Shown here: piece after piece, positions 12,801 to 26,296 of the stretch
How positions within the stretch are numbered: the stretch's first letter is position 1
How the letters are laid out: each line of letters starts with the position of its first letter
Source of the DNA: Liolophura sinensis
Taxonomy: Eukaryota > Mollusca > Polyplacophora > Chitonida > Chitonidae
NCBI RefSeq assembly: GCF_032854445.1
Contig: NC_088300.1
Span: 38,656,458 to 38,720,457, forward strand
Reading direction: 5' to 3'
DNA length: 64,000 bases
Notes under the pieces: generated by a model
Told to the model about the DNA's origin: nothing
The model's database searches: none
What the model saw: the letters and a program-made list of their open reading frames with translations, nothing else
Translations under genes and position numbers: made by a program

Positions 12801-15800
12801 ACAACATCACGTGCCTAGCAACGGCTCTTACTCCGTGGAAACCAGGCAAATTTGCAATTTTTTAAACAGCTGCCGATGCCTGGCCCAATTCCGCATCTTT
12901 TGGCACCTTACTGATGTGGGTCAGTGTTCAGTTGTACTCTTTTTTCAGCAGACTGTATCTAGTACTTTGTGTTTTTTATGTACAAATGGTGTGGTTTTTC
13001 TACACGTAGATAAAGACATTGAGATTGTCTTCGACTTAGAAGTAAGAAAATTGCTAGTTGAGTTAAATGGGCTTAGCCCAAAGATTTGACGTCTTCTGGG
13101 CTACCGAAGGGCACATAACTTATAGTCAAAAGTTGAATACAGTAATGACCAGTCGCTATGGTACATAGTACAGTGTAGCCGATTTCAATTAACAAAAAGA
13201 CCAGGCAAAAATGCAAAAGTGGAAAAACTGTTCCAGTGCTGCTGGTAAGAGGCTAATCTGACGTATTTTGTAACGAGAAATCGAATGGTGCAAACCGCGT
13301 TGCTCTCCGACCAATACTTTTGGCTGTAGCGACAATTAAATGATCATTGATGACAAAATCACGTGCCCAGCAACGGCTCTTACTCCATGGAAACCAGGAA
13401 AATTTGCAATTTTTTAAACAGCTGCCGATGCCTGGCCCAATTCCGCATCTTTTGGCACCTTATTGATGTGGGTCAGTGTTCAATTGTACTTTTTACAGCA
13501 GACTGTATCTAGTACTTTGTGTTTTTTATGTACAAATGGTGTGGTTTTTCTACACGTAGATAAAGACATTGAGATTGTCTTGGACTTAGAAGTAAGACAA
13601 TTGTTGGATGAGTTAAATGGGCTTTAGCCCAAGGATTTGACGTCTTCTGGGCTACCGAAGGGCACATAACTTATAGTCAAAAGTTGAATATAGTAATGAC
13701 CAGTCGCGATGGTACATAGTACAGTTTAGCCGATTTCAATTAACAAAAAGACCAGGCAAAAATGCAAAAGTGGAAAACTGTTCCAGTGCTGCTGGTAAGA
13801 GGCTATTCCGACGTATTTTGTGACAAGAAATCGAATGGTGCAAACCGCATTGCTCTCCGACCAATACTTTTGGCTGTAGCTACATTTGAATGATCATTGA
13901 TGACAAAATCACGTGCCAAGCAACGGCTCTTACTCCATGGAAACCATGGAAATTTGCAATTTTTTAAACAGCTGCCGATGCCTGGCCCAATTACGCATCT
14001 TTTGGCACCTTATTGATGTGGGTCAGTGTTCAATTGTACTTTTTACAGCAGACTGTATCTAGTACTTTGTGTTTTTTATGTACAAATGGTGTGGTTTTTC
14101 TACACGTAGATAAAGACATTGTGATTGTCTTCGACTTAGAAGTAAGACAATTGTTGGATGAGTTAAATGGGCTTAGCCCAAAAATTTGACGTCTTCTGGG
14201 CTACCGAAGGGCACATAACTTATAGTCAAAAGTTGAATACAGTAATGACCAGTCGCTATGGTACATAGTACAGTGTAGCCGATTTCAATTAACAAAAAGA
14301 CCAGGCAAAAATGCAAAAGTGGAAAAACTGTTCCAGTGCTGCTGGTAAGAGGCCAATCTGACGTATTTTGTGACGAGAAATCAAATGGTGCAAACCGCGT
14401 TGCTCTCCGACAAATACTTTTGGCTGTAGCGACAATTGAATGATCATTGATGTCATAATCACGTGCCTAGCAACGGCTCTTACTCCATGGAAACCAGGGA
14501 AATTTGCAATTTTTTAAACAGCTGCCGATCCCTGGCCCAATTCCGCATCTTTTGGCACCTTATTGATGTGGGTCAGTGTTCAATTGTACTTTTAACAGCA
14601 GACTGTATCTAGTACTTTGTGTTTTTTATGTACAAATGGTGTGGTTTTTCTACACGTAGATAAAGACATTGAGATTGTCTTCGACTTAGAAGTAAGACAA
14701 TTGCTGGATGAGTTAAATGGTCTTTTGCCCAAAGATTTGTCGTCTTCAGGGCTACCAAAGGTCACATAACTTATAGTCAAAAGTTGAATATAGTAATGAC
14801 CAGTCGCGATGGTACATAGTACAGTGTAGCCGATTTCAATTAACAAAAAGACCAGGCAAAAATGCAAAAGTGGAAAAACTGTTCCAGTGCTGCTGGTAAG
14901 AATCTAACCCAACGTATTTTGTGACGAGAAAAAGAATGGTGCAAACCGCGTTGCTCTCCGACCAATACTTTTGACTGTAGCGACAATTGAATGATCATTG
15001 ATGACAACATCACGTGCCTAGCAACGGCTCTTACTCCATGGAAACCAGGGAAGTTTGCAATTTTTTAAACAGCTGCCGATGCCTGGCCCAATTCCGCATC
15101 TTTTGGCACCTTATTGATGTGGGTCAGTGTTCAATTGTACTTTTTACAGCAGACTGTATCTAGTACTTTGTGTTTTTTATGTACAAATGGTGTGGTTTTT
15201 CTACACGTAGATAAAGACATTGAGATTGTCTTCGACTTAGAAGTAAGAAAATTGCTGGGTGAATTAATTGGGCTTGGCCCAAAGATTTGACGTCTTCTAG
15301 GATACCAAAGGGCACATAACTTATAGTCAAAAGTTGAATACAGTAATGACCAGTCGCGATGGTTCATAGTACAGTGTAGCCGATTGCAATAAACAAAAAG
15401 ACCAGGCAAAAATGCAAAAGTGGAAAAACTGTTCCAGTGCTGCTGGTAAGAGGCTAATCCGACGTATTTTGTGACGAGAAACCGAATGGTGCAAACCGCG
15501 TTGCTCTCCGACCAATACTTTTGGCTGTAGCTACAGTTGAATGATTATTGATGACAACATCACGTGCCTAGCAATGCCTCTTACTCCATGGAAACCAGGG
15601 AAATTTGCAATTTTTTTAACAGCTGCCGATACCTGGCCCAATTCCGCATCTTTTGGCACCTTATTGATGTGGGTCAGTGTTCATTTGTACTTTTTACAGC
15701 AGACTGTATCTAGTACTTTGTGTTTTTTATGTACAAATGGTGTGGTTTTTCTACACGTAGATAAAGACATTGAGATTTTCTTCGACTTAGAAGTAAGACA

Positions 15801-18410
15801 ATTGCTGGGTGAGTTAAATGGGCTTAGCCCATAGATTTGACGTCTTCTGGGCTACCGAAGGGCACATAACTTATAGTCAAAAGTTGAATATAGTAATGAC
15901 CAGTCGTGATGGTACATAGTACAGTTTAGCCGATTTCAATAGATAAAAAGACCAGGCAAAAATGCAAAAGGGGAAAAACTATTCCAGTGCTGCTGGTAAA
16001 GGGCAAATCCGACGTATTTTGTGACGAGAAATCGAATGGTGCAAACCGCGTGGCACTCTCCGACCAGTACTTTTGACTGTAGCGACAATTGAATGATCAT
16101 TGATGACAAAATCACATGCCTAGCAACGGCTCTTACTCCATGGAAACCAGGGAAATTTGCAATTTTTTGTACAGTTGCCGATGCCTGGCCCAATTCCGCA
16201 GCTTTTGGCACCTTACTGATATGGGTCAGTGTTCAGTTGTACTTTTTACAGCAGACTGTATCTAGTACCTTGTGTTTTTTATGTACAAATGGTGTGGTTT
16301 TTCTACACGTAGATAAAGACATTGAGATTGTCTTGGACTTAGAAGTAAGACAATTGCTGGATGAGTTAAATGGTCTTTTGCCCAAAGATTTGTCGTCTTC
16401 AGGGCTACCAAAGGGCACATAACTTATAGTCAAAAGTTGAATACAGTAATGACCAGTCGCGATGGTACATAGTACAGTGTAGCCGATTTCAATTAACAAA
16501 AAGACAAGGCAAAAATGCAAAAGTGGAAAAACTGTTCCAGTGCTGCTGGTAAGAATCTAATCCAACGTATTTTGTGACGAGAAAAAGAATGGTGCAAACC
16601 GGGTTGCTCTCCGACCAATACTTTTGACTGTAGCGACAATTGAATGATCATTGATGACAACATCACGTGCCCAGCAACGGCTCTTACTCCATGGAAACCA
16701 GGGAAATTTGCAATTTTTTAAACAGCTTCCGATGCCTGGCCCAATTCCGCATCTTTTGGCACCTTACTGATGTGGGTCAGTGTTCAGTTGTACTCTTTTT
16801 TCAGCAGACTGTATCTAGTACTTTGTGTTTTTTATGTACAAATGGTGTGGTTTTTCTACACGTAGATAAAGACATTGAGATTGTCTTGGACTTAGAAGTA
16901 AGAAAATTGCTAGTTGAGTTAAATGGGCTTAGCCCAAAGATTTGACGTCTTCTGGGCTACCGAAGGGCACATAACTTATAGTCAAAAGTTGAATACAGTA
17001 ATGACCAGTCGCTATGGTACATAGTACAGTGTAGCCGATTTCAATTAACAAAAAGACCAGGCAAAAATGCAAAAGTGGAAAAACTGTTCCAGTGCTGCTG
17101 GTAAGAGGCTAATCTGACGTATTTTGTAACGAGAAATCGAATGGTGCAAACCGCGTTGCTCTCCGACCAATACTTTTGGCTGTAGCGACAATTAAATGAT
17201 CATTGATGATAAAATCACGTGCCCAGCAACGGCTCTTACTCCATGGAAACCAGGAAAATTTGCAATTTTTTAAACAGCTGCCGATGCCTGGCCCAATTCC
17301 GCATCTTTTGGCACCTTATTGATGTGGGTCAGTGTTCAATTGTACTTTTTACAGCAGACTGTATCTAGTACTTTGTGTTTTTTATGTACAAATGGTGTGG
17401 TTTTTCTACACGTAGATAAAGACATTGAGATTGTCTTGGACTTAGAAGTAAGACAATTGTTGGATGAGTTAAATGGGCTTTAGCCCAAAGATTTGACGTC
17501 TTCTGGGCTACCGAAGGGCACATAACTTATAGTCAAAAGTTGAATATAGTAATGACCAGTCGCGATGGTACATAGTACAGTGTAGCCGATTTCAATTAAC
17601 AAAAAGACCAGGCAAAAATGCAAAAGTGGAAAACTGTTCCAGTGCTGCTGGTAAGAGGCTATTCCGACGTATTTTGTGACAAGAAATCGAATGGTGCAAA
17701 CCGCATTGCTCTCCGACCAATACTTTTGGCTGTAGCTACATTTGAATGATCATTGATGACAAAATCACGTGCCAAGCAACGGCTCTTACTCCATGGAAAC
17801 CATGGAAATTTGCAATTTTTTAAACAGCTGCCGATGCCTGGCCCAATTACGCATCTTTTGGCACCTTATTGATGTGGGTCAGTGTTCAATTGTACTTTTT
17901 ACAGCAGACTGTATCTAGTACTTTGTGTTTTTTATGTACAAATGGTGTGGTTTTTCTACACGTAGATAAAGACATTGAGATTGTCTTCGACTTAGAAGTA
18001 AGACAATTGTTGGATGAGTTAAATGGGCTTAGCCCAAAAATTTGACGTCTTCTGGGCTACCGAAGGGCACATAACTTATAGTCAAAAGTTGAATACAGTA
18101 ATGACCAGTCGCGATGGTACATAGTACAGTGTAGCCGATTTCAATTAACAAAAAGACCAGGCAAAAATGCAAAAGTGGAAAAACTGTTCCAGTGCTGCTG
18201 GTAAGAGGCCAATCTGACGTATTTTGTGACGAGAAATCAAATGGTGCAAACCGCGTTGCTCTCCGACAAATACTTTGGCTGTAGCGACAATTGAATGATC
18301 ATTGATGTCATAATCACGTGCCTAGCAACGGCTCTTACTCCATGGAAACCAGGGAAATTTGCAATTTTTTAAACAGCTGCCGATCCCTGGCCCAATTCCG
18401 CATCTTTTGG
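6850..18410. repeat. higher-order multi-monomer satellite blocks
   Basis: Long blocks of distinct monomer subtypes recur in the same order. About 7600-10150 returns at 12004-14555 (offset 4404, eight monomers) and at 15860-18410 (offset 8260, fifteen monomers). The stretch 6850-7600 returns at about 15110-15860 with the same 8260 offset. Shorter echoes follow at 18.9 and 20.5 kb (offsets of four and three monomers). Small private differences show these are not simply the same sequence assembled twice. The pattern fits repeated unequal exchange. Confidence 0.8.
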
Positions 18411-21400
18411 CACCTTATTGATGTGGGTCAGTGTTCAATTGTACTTTTAACAGCAGACTGTATCTAGTACTTTGTGTTTTTTATGTACAAATGGTGTGGT
18501 TTTTCTACACGTAGATAAAGACATTGAGATTGTCTTCGACTTAGAAGTAAGACAATTGCTGGATGAGTTAAATGGTCTTTTGCCCAAAGATTTGTCGTCT
18601 TCAGGGCTACCAAAGGTCACATAACTTATAGTCAAAAGTTGAATATAGTAATGACCAGTCGCGATGGTACATAATACAGTGTAGCCGATTTCAATTAACA
18701 AAAAGACCAGGCAAAAATGCAAAAGTGGAAAAACTGTTCCAGTGCTGCTGGTAAGAATCTAACCCAACGTATTTTGTGACGAGAAAAAGAATGGTGCAAA
18801 CCGCGTTGCTCTCCGACCAATACTTTTGACTGTAGCGACAATTGAATGATCATTGATGACAACATCACGTGCCTAGCAACGGCTCTTACTCCGTGGAAAC
18901 CAGGGAAATTTGCAATTTTTTATACAGCTGCCGATGCCTGGCCCAATTCCGCATCTTTTGGCACCTTATTGATGTGGGTCAGTGTTCAGTTGTACTCTTT
19001 TTTCAGCAGACTGTATCTAGTACTTTGTGTTTTTTATGTAGAAATGGTGTGGTTTTTCTACACGTAGATAAAGACATTGAGATTGTCTTGGACTTAGAAG
19101 TAAGAAAATTGCTAGTTGAGTTAAATGGGCTTAGCCCAAAGATTTGACGTCTTCTGGGCTACCGAAGGGCACATAACTTATAGTCAAAAGTTGAATACAG
19201 TAATGACCAGTCGCTATGGTACATAGTACAGTGTAGCCGATTTCAATTAACAAAAAGACCAGGCAAAAATGCAAAAGTGGAAAACTGTTCCAGTGCTGCT
19301 GGTAAGAGGCTATTCCGACGTATTTTGTGACAAGAAATCGAATGGTGCAAACCGCATTGCTCTCCGACCAATACTTTTGGCTGTAGCTACATTTGAATGA
19401 TCATTGATGACAACATCACGTGCCAAGCAACGGCTCTTACTCCATGGAAACCATGGAAATTTGCAATTTTTTAAACAGCTGCCGATGCCTGGCCCAATTA
19501 CGCATCTTTTGGCACCTTATTGATGTGGGTCAGTGTTCAATTGTACTTTTTACAGCAGACTGTATCTAGTACTTTGTGTTTTTTATGTACAAATGGTGTG
19601 GTTTTTCTACACGTAGATAAAGACATTGAGATTGTCTTCGACTTAGAAGTAAGACAATTGTTGGATGAGTTAAATGGGCTTAGCCCAAAAATTTGACGTC
19701 TTCTGGGCTACCGAAGGGCACATAACTTATAGTCAAAAGTTGAATACAGTAATGACCAGTCGCGATGGTACATAGTACAGTGTAGCCGATTTCAATTAAC
19801 AAAAAGACCAGGCAAAAATGCAAAAGTGGAAAAACTGTTCCAGTGCTGCTGGTAAGAGGCCAATCTGACGTATTTTGTGACGAGAAATCAAATGGTGCAA
19901 ACCGCGTTGCTCTCCGACAAATACTTTTGGCTGTAGCGACAATTGAATGATCATTGATGTCATAATCACGTGCCTAGCAACGGCTCTTACTCCATGGAAA
20001 CCAGGGAAATTTGCAATTTTTTAAACAGCTGCTAATGCCTTGCCCAATTCCGCATCTTTTGGCACCTTATTGATGTGGGTCAGTGTTCAATTGTACTTTT
20101 AACAGCAGACTGTATCTAGTACTTTGTGTTTTTTATGTACAAATGGTGTGGTTTTTCTACACGTAGATAAAGACATTGAGATTGTCTTCGACTTAGAAGT
20201 AAGACAATTGCTGGATGAGTTAAATGGTCTTTTGCCCAAAGATTTGTCGTCTTCAGGGCTACCAAAGGTCACATAACTTATAGTCAAAAGTTGAATATAG
20301 TAATGACCAGTCGCGATGGTTCATAGTACAGTGTAGCCGATTTCAATTAACAAAAAGACCAGGCAAAAATGCAAAAGTGGAAAAACTGTTCCAGTGCTGC
20401 TGGTAAGAATCTAATCCAACGGATTTTGTGACGAGAAAAAGAATGGTGCAAACCGCGTTGCTCTCCGACCAATACTTTTGACTGTGGCGACAATTGAATG
20501 ATCATTGATGACAACATCACGTGCCTAGCAACGGCTCTTACTCCATGGAAACCAGGGAAATTTGCAATTTTTTAAACAGCTGCCGATGCCTGGCCCAATT
20601 CCGCATCTTTTGGCACCTTATTGATGTGGGTCAGTGTTCAGTTGTACTTTTTTTTCAGCAGACTGTATCTAGTACTTTGTGTTTTTTATGTACAAATGGT
20701 ATGGTTTTTCTACACGTAGATAAAGACATTGAGATTGTCTTGGACTTAGAAGTAAGAAAATTGCTAGTTGAGTTAAATGGGCTTAGCCCAAAGATTTGAC
20801 GTCTTCTGGGCTACCAAAGGGCACATAACTTATAGTCAAAAGTTGAATATAGTAATGACCAGTCGCGATGGTACATAGTACAGTGTAGCCGATTTCAATT
20901 AACAAAAAGACCAGGCAAAAATGCAAAAGTGGAAAAACTGTTCCAGTGCTGCTGGTAAGAGGCTATTCCGACGTATTTTGTGACGAGAAACCGAATGGTG
21001 CAAACCGCGTTCCTCTCCGACCAATACTTTTGACTGTAGCGACAATTGAATGATCATTGATGTCATAATCACGTGCCTAGCAACGGCTCTTACTCCATGG
21101 AAACCAGGGAAATTTGCAATTTTTTAAACAGCTGCCGATGCCTGGCCCAATTTCGCATCTTTTGGCACCTTATTGATGTGGGTCAGTGTTCAATTGTACT
21201 TTTTACAACAGACTGTATCTAGTACTTTGTGTTTTTTATGTACAAATGGTGTGGTTTTTCTACACGTAGATAAAGACATTGAGATTGTCTTGGACTTAGA
21301 AGTAAGACAATTGTTGGATGAGTTAAATGGGCTTTAGGCCAAAGATTTGACGTCTTCTGGGCTACCAAAGGGCACAAAATTTATAGCCAAAAGTTTACTA

Positions 21401-22229
21401 TAGAAATGACCAGTCGCGGTGGTACATAGTACAGGATGGCCGATTTTAATTAGCAAAAAGAGCAGACAAAAATCCAAAAGTGAAAATATTGTTCCAATGC
21501 TGCTGGTAAAATGCTTATCCGACGTATTTTGTGACGAGAAATCAAATGGCCCCAACTGCGTTTCTCTCCGACAAATACTTTTGGGTGTAGCGACGTTGAA
21601 ATGATGATTGACTTCATAATGGCTCTTACTCCTTGCAAACCAGGGAAAATTGCAATTTTTCCAATACCCGCCAATGCCTGGTCCAATTCCGCATCTTTTG
21701 GCACCTTATTGATGTGGGTGGGTGTTCAATTTTACTTTTTAGAGCAGACTGTATCAAGTACCTTGTGATTTCAAAATACAAATGGTGTGGTTTTTCTACC
21801 TGTAGATAAAGACATTGTGATTGTCTTGGATATAGAAGTAAGACAATCCCTGGGTTAGTTAATTGGGCTTGGCCCAAAGATTTGACGTTTTCTGGACTAC
21901 CGAAGGGCAAATAATTTTTAGCCAAAAGTTTAATATAATAATGACCAGTGGCGATGGTACATAATCTACCGGGTAAAAAAACGTATAACCTTGTTCAGCA
22001 CCACAAGAAAGAAGAAGAAAGACAGACAGTATTAACATGATAAGCATTATATTGCAATAAACCATTTTCCAGGTTCTGTTCATAAATTCAAATCCATATG
22101 GATATTACATTTGCTGTCAGGCCGAGTAAAGAAAGCATGGGGTAAATCTGAAAAATTACACAAATGCAAGTAAAGGGACTCGATTAAAAAGGTGTACCTA
22201 ATGTCCTATCATGTCATAAGACAGATCGT

Positions 22230-23233
22230 TTAGTAGCGTGTGTCAATTGCATCAGTTAAAGCCAAAATACGTCTCCTCATGGAAGTCGTCAACCGCCGGA
22301 TGACGTCATCAGGAATTCTGTCCCACTCCTCAAATAAAGCCTGTTCGAGCTGTTGCCTGTTTTGTGGGGGAGGGACGCGTTGTCTCAGACGTCAATCAAG
22401 ATGATCCCACAGATGCTCTAAGGGATTCATGTCTGGCGATCGTGCTGGCCAGGGCAGTACGTTGACATCAAAGGTGTCCAGATAATTTAGTACAACTCTG
22501 GCGGTATGAGGTCGTACATTGTACAAAAGATACCCCTTTGCTGTTGATGCACGAATGGCCCCACAACAGGTTCCAATATTTCATCTCTGTATCTTTGGCC
22601 AGTCAGATTTCAATGGATGATGACCAATCTCGTTCTCAAATCTCGATGTCCACAAATTCCGCCCCATACAAGCACCCTACAAACACCAAAAGGGTGGACA
22701 TTCTGAATGCAGTTTTGTGCCAATCGTTCTCCCCTGCCTCGATACACACGAATTCGAACATCATTTCTGATGAGGTTATATAGGCTTTCATCAATGAACA
22801 GTACCCTTTCCCAGTCTCGTCGCTGCCATCGACGTACAACTCTTGCCCATTGCAGCCTATTTTGACGGTGTAGAGGAGTCAATGCCATTCCACAGAAGGG
22901 GCGATTGGCTCTGATACCACTCACGCAGAGTCGTCGTAAGACTGTGCGTCTGCTGATGGGGTGTCCCAGTGCCGTTTCCGCCGTTGACGTCGCCGTCACA
23001 AACCGGTTACGCAGGTGGATTGTGCGGATGTACCGGTCTTCGCCAGGCGTTGTAACATTTGGCCTGCCCGATCTTGGACGATCTTGTGTCCTGCCTGTTA
23101 GGCGGTAACGACCCAACAGTCTGCTGATGGTGGCTTGACTGCAATTGAATGTTCTGGCAATGTGGTGTTGGCTGGCCCCCATCTCGGCCATACCAGTGGC
23201 TCTATCACGTTCTGCTTGTGTGAGTCTCGGCAT
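22230..23233 (-). pseudogene. Tc1-type transposase, broken
   Basis: Tc1 transposases bind the inverted ends and cut and paste the element. This copy starts at ATG 23233 and ends at TAA 22230-22232, about 335 codons, the normal family length. The amino end has a helix-turn-helix part ('QHHIARTFNCSQATISRLLG') and a 'RPRSGRP' linker. The first catalytic Asp lies in 'LFIDES' and the carboxy part contains 'SPDMNPLEHLWD', whose Glu fits DD34E spacing. Breaks: an in-frame TGA near 22608, a frameshift near 22530, another TGA near 22398, and the codon for the second catalytic Asp reads TAC (Tyr). It is dead. Confidence 0.9.
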
Positions 23234-23272
23234 GTTTTTATGGTATTGCACCCTTACCATGTGCTACATCGG

Positions 23273-23280
23273 TATTTATA
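23273..23280 (-). promoter_or_regulatory. TATA-like box before Tc1 transposase
   Basis: The minus strand reads TATAAATA about 40 nt upstream of the transposase ATG, inside the element. Its position is right for the element's own promoter. No experimental support is visible. Confidence 0.45.
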
Positions 23281-26029
23281 CGGCGGTCATTATCGAGAAT
23301 TTTCAACAGGGTCCGAAACTCTGTTTTTCCGATTTTTCATGATGTCTTACACCAATTTCAATGAATCTCGTTAAAAAGTGACGTGTACACAGGGTGCTTA
23401 TGTGCAAACGTATTCGCACAACGTTCAAACTTATTCAACTTTTTTTCCATAGAAAACACTGCATATAAAAGTTATACGTTTCTTTTAGTACAGTGTAGCA
23501 AAAAGAGCAGGCAAAAATGCAAAAGTGGCAAAATTGTTCCAATGCTGCTGGTAGGAGGCTAATCCGACGTATTTTGTACGGAAAATCGAATGGTGCAAAC
23601 CGCATTGCTCTTCGGCAAATACTTTTGGCTGTAGCGCCGTTGAAATGATGATTGACTCTATAATCACGTGCCCAGCAACGCTCTTTCTCTTTGGAAACCA
23701 GGGAAATTTGCAATTTTTTAACGCTAGTCGATTGCTTACATTACTTTACATCTTTAAGCAATGCAATCATGTGGGTCAGTGTTAAGTTGTAGTTTTCAGA
23801 ACTGACTCTATCAAGCACCCTACATTATCCATATACAAATGATGTGTTGTGGTATTACATGTAGGTAAAGCCATTGGGTTAGTCTTGAACTTAGAAGTAA
23901 GACGATTGCTAGGTCAGTTAAATGATCATGGCCCTAAGATTCGACGTCTTCTGGCCAAAAGTTTAATATACAAATGACCAGCGGCAATGGTACACACTAC
24001 ATTGTAGCTGATGTCAATCAGCAAAGTAATCAGGCTGAAATTCTAAAGTGGAAAAATTGTCCAAATGCGCTTGCAAAGAAACTAATCTGACGTATTTTGT
24101 TAAGAGTAATCAAATGGTGCATAACCACAGTTATCTCCGATCAATATTTCTAGCTGTAGCGGCGTTCGAAAGATGTTTGACGTCATAATTGTGTGCCTAA
24201 CAACGCATTTTCATCCTTAGCTACCAGAGAAATTTGCAATTTTTTAACGCTAGTCGATTGCTTACATAACTTGACATTTTTTGACACCGCAATCATGTGG
24301 GTCAGTGTTAAGCTATAGTTTTTAGCACCGACTCTATCAAGCACCCTACATTATCCATACCCAAATGATGTGTTGTGGTAGTACATGTAGGTAAAGCCAT
24401 TGGGTTAGTCTTGAACTTAGAAGTAAGACGATTGCTAGGTTAGTTAAATGATCATGGCCCAAAGATTCGACGTCTTCTGGGATACCCAAGGGCACATTAG
24501 TTTTAGCCAAAAGTTTAATATACAAATGACCAGTGGCGATGGTACACACTACATTGTAGTTGGTGTCAATCAGCAAAGTAATCAGGCTAAACTTCAAAAG
24601 TGGAAAAATTTTTCAAATGCGCTTGTAAAGAAGCTAATCCGACGTATTTTGTGATGAGAAACTGAATGGTACAAAGCGCATTGTTCTCCAATCAATACTT
24701 CTAGCTTTAGCGACTTCAAAGAATGCTTGACGTAAGAATTGTGTGCACAAATGATGTGGTGTGGTAGTACATGTAGGTAAAGCCATTGGGTTAGTCTTGG
24801 AGTTAGAAGTAAGACAATTGCTGAGTCAGTTATGTGATCATGGCCCAAAGATTAGTTTTACCCGAAAGTTTAATACACAAAGTGGCGATGGAAACCCGGG
24901 AAATTTGCTTTTTTTTAAGGCTAGTCGATTGCTCACATTACTTGACATCATTTGGCACCGCAATCATGTGGGTCAGTGATAAGTTGTAGTTTTGGGAACT
25001 GACAAATGATCATGGCCCAAATTTTCGACGTCTTATGGGCTACCCAACGGCACATTAGTTTCAGCCGAAAGTTAAATATACAAATGACCAGCGGCTGTGG
25101 TAAACACTACATTGTAGCTGGTGTCAGTCAGCAAAGTAATCAAGAAAAAATTCACAATTGGAAAAAATGTTCAAATGCGCTTCCAATGAAGCTAATCTGA
25201 CGTGTTTTGAGACGAGAAATCAGCTAATCCGACGTGTTTTGTGACGAGAAATCGAATGGTGCAAACCGCATTGCTCTCGGATCAAAACTTCTGGCTGTAG
25301 CTGCGTTCAAGAAATGTTTGACGTTTTAAGTGTGTGCCAAACAACGGATTTTAGATATCTTAGATACCAGACAAATTCGCAAATTTTTTTACCTTAGTCG
25401 ATTGCTCACATAACTTCACATATTTAGGCAGCGCAATTATGTGAGTCAGTGTTAAGTTGTAGTTTTTAGAACTGATTCTATCAAGCATCCTATATTTTCC
25501 ACATACAAATGATGTGGTTTGGTAGTACATGTAGGTAAAGCCATTGGGTTAGTCTTGGACTCAGAAGTAAGATAATTGCTGGGTCAGTTAAATGATCATG
25601 GCCCAAAAGATTTGATGTCTTTTGGGCTACCGAACGGCACATTAGTTTCATCCGTACGTTAAATATACAAATGATGGAGGACACTACCTCGTAGCTGATT
25701 ATTAGTCAGCAAGGTCATCAATTCCAACTGCAAAGCTCACTGACCAATACTTCTAGCTGTAGCGGCGTTTAAAAAATGATTGATGTCATAATTGTGCCCA
25801 GAAAAGGATTTTACTTTTTAACAACCACAGAAATTTGCAATTTTTTAACGCTAGTTCAATGCTTACATTACTTTACATCTTTTGGCAGCGCATTTACGTG
25901 GGTCAGTTTGAAATTGTAGTTTTTACCACAAACTCTATTAAGTACGTTGTATTTTCTATATACAAATGTTGTGGTGTGGTTGTGCGTGTAGGTAAAGCCA
26001 TTGGGTTTGTTTTGGACTTAAAAGTAAGA

Positions 26030-26296
26030 TTTTTTTTTTTTTTTTGATTGGTGTTTTACGCCGTACTCAAGAATATTTCACTCATACGACGGCGGCCAGC
26101 ATTATGGTGGATGGAAACCGGGCACAGCCCGGGGGAAACCCACGACCATCCGCAGGTTGCTGGAAGACCTTCCCACTTACGGCCGGAGAGTAAGCCAGCA
26201 TGAGCTGGACTTGAACTCACAGCGCCCGCATTGGTGAGAGGCTTCTGGGTCATTGCGCTGCGCTAGCGCGCTAACCGACTGAGCCACGGAGGCCCC
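26030..26296 (-). mobile_element. tRNA-derived SINE with target duplication
   Basis: A complete SINE of about 267 bp. Read on the minus strand it starts with a tRNA-like head containing an A box ('gtggctcagtcggttagcgc') and a B box ('gttcaagtcc'), continues through the body ('cgtcgtatgagtgaaatatt') and ends in an A tail (T run at 26030-26045). A 13-bp direct repeat 'cttaaaagtaaga' flanks it (26017-26029 and 26297-26309), as made by LINE-driven insertion. The body is of a kind widespread in molluscs (knowledge of the family). Confidence 0.9.

Larger units (their letters stand above)
1..21963. repeat. ~550-bp satellite tandem array
   Basis: A single sequence of about 550 bp repeats head to tail. 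A landmark around 'accaggcaaaaatgc' recurs at about 1091, 1642, 2192, 2742 and so on to 21460, giving 38 occurrences with mean spacing near 550.5 bp. Other fixed stretches are 'gatgtgggtcagtgtt', 'gacgtcttctgggctacc' and 'gtgcaaaccgcgttgctctc'. Monomers in the middle differ by a few percent. Those at the edges (1-800 and after ~21355) are clearly more diverged and share variants with the old copies beyond 23.5 kb, as expected when homogenisation is strongest inside an array. Short open frames (60-109 codons) occur in several copies on both strands but break at different places, so the array is taken as non-coding. Confidence 0.96.
21964..23485 (-). mobile_element. Tc1/mariner element inserted in a satellite monomer
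   Basis: The satellite text breaks after '...gatggtacata' and resumes at 'gtacagtgtagc', exactly where the monomer continues. The insert is flanked by TA (21962-21963 and 23486-23487), the Tc1 target duplication. The ends are weakly inverted: 'aaaaaaacgtataac' near 21977 matches the reverse complement of 'gttatacgtttcttt' at 23471-23485. About 11 extra bases lie outside this match on the left only, so one end is altered. The interior holds a broken Tc1-type transposase on the minus strand. Confidence 0.85.

Noticed and set aside
316-21704. Dozens of 60-109 codon open frames on both strands of the satellite, some repeated several times.
   Set aside because: They recur only because the monomer recurs. 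Frame ends shift with single substitutions between monomers, and there is no shared protein constraint or domain.
1-21963. CRISPR-like array.
   Set aside because: The repeat unit is about 550 bp without short spacers, and the DNA is animal.
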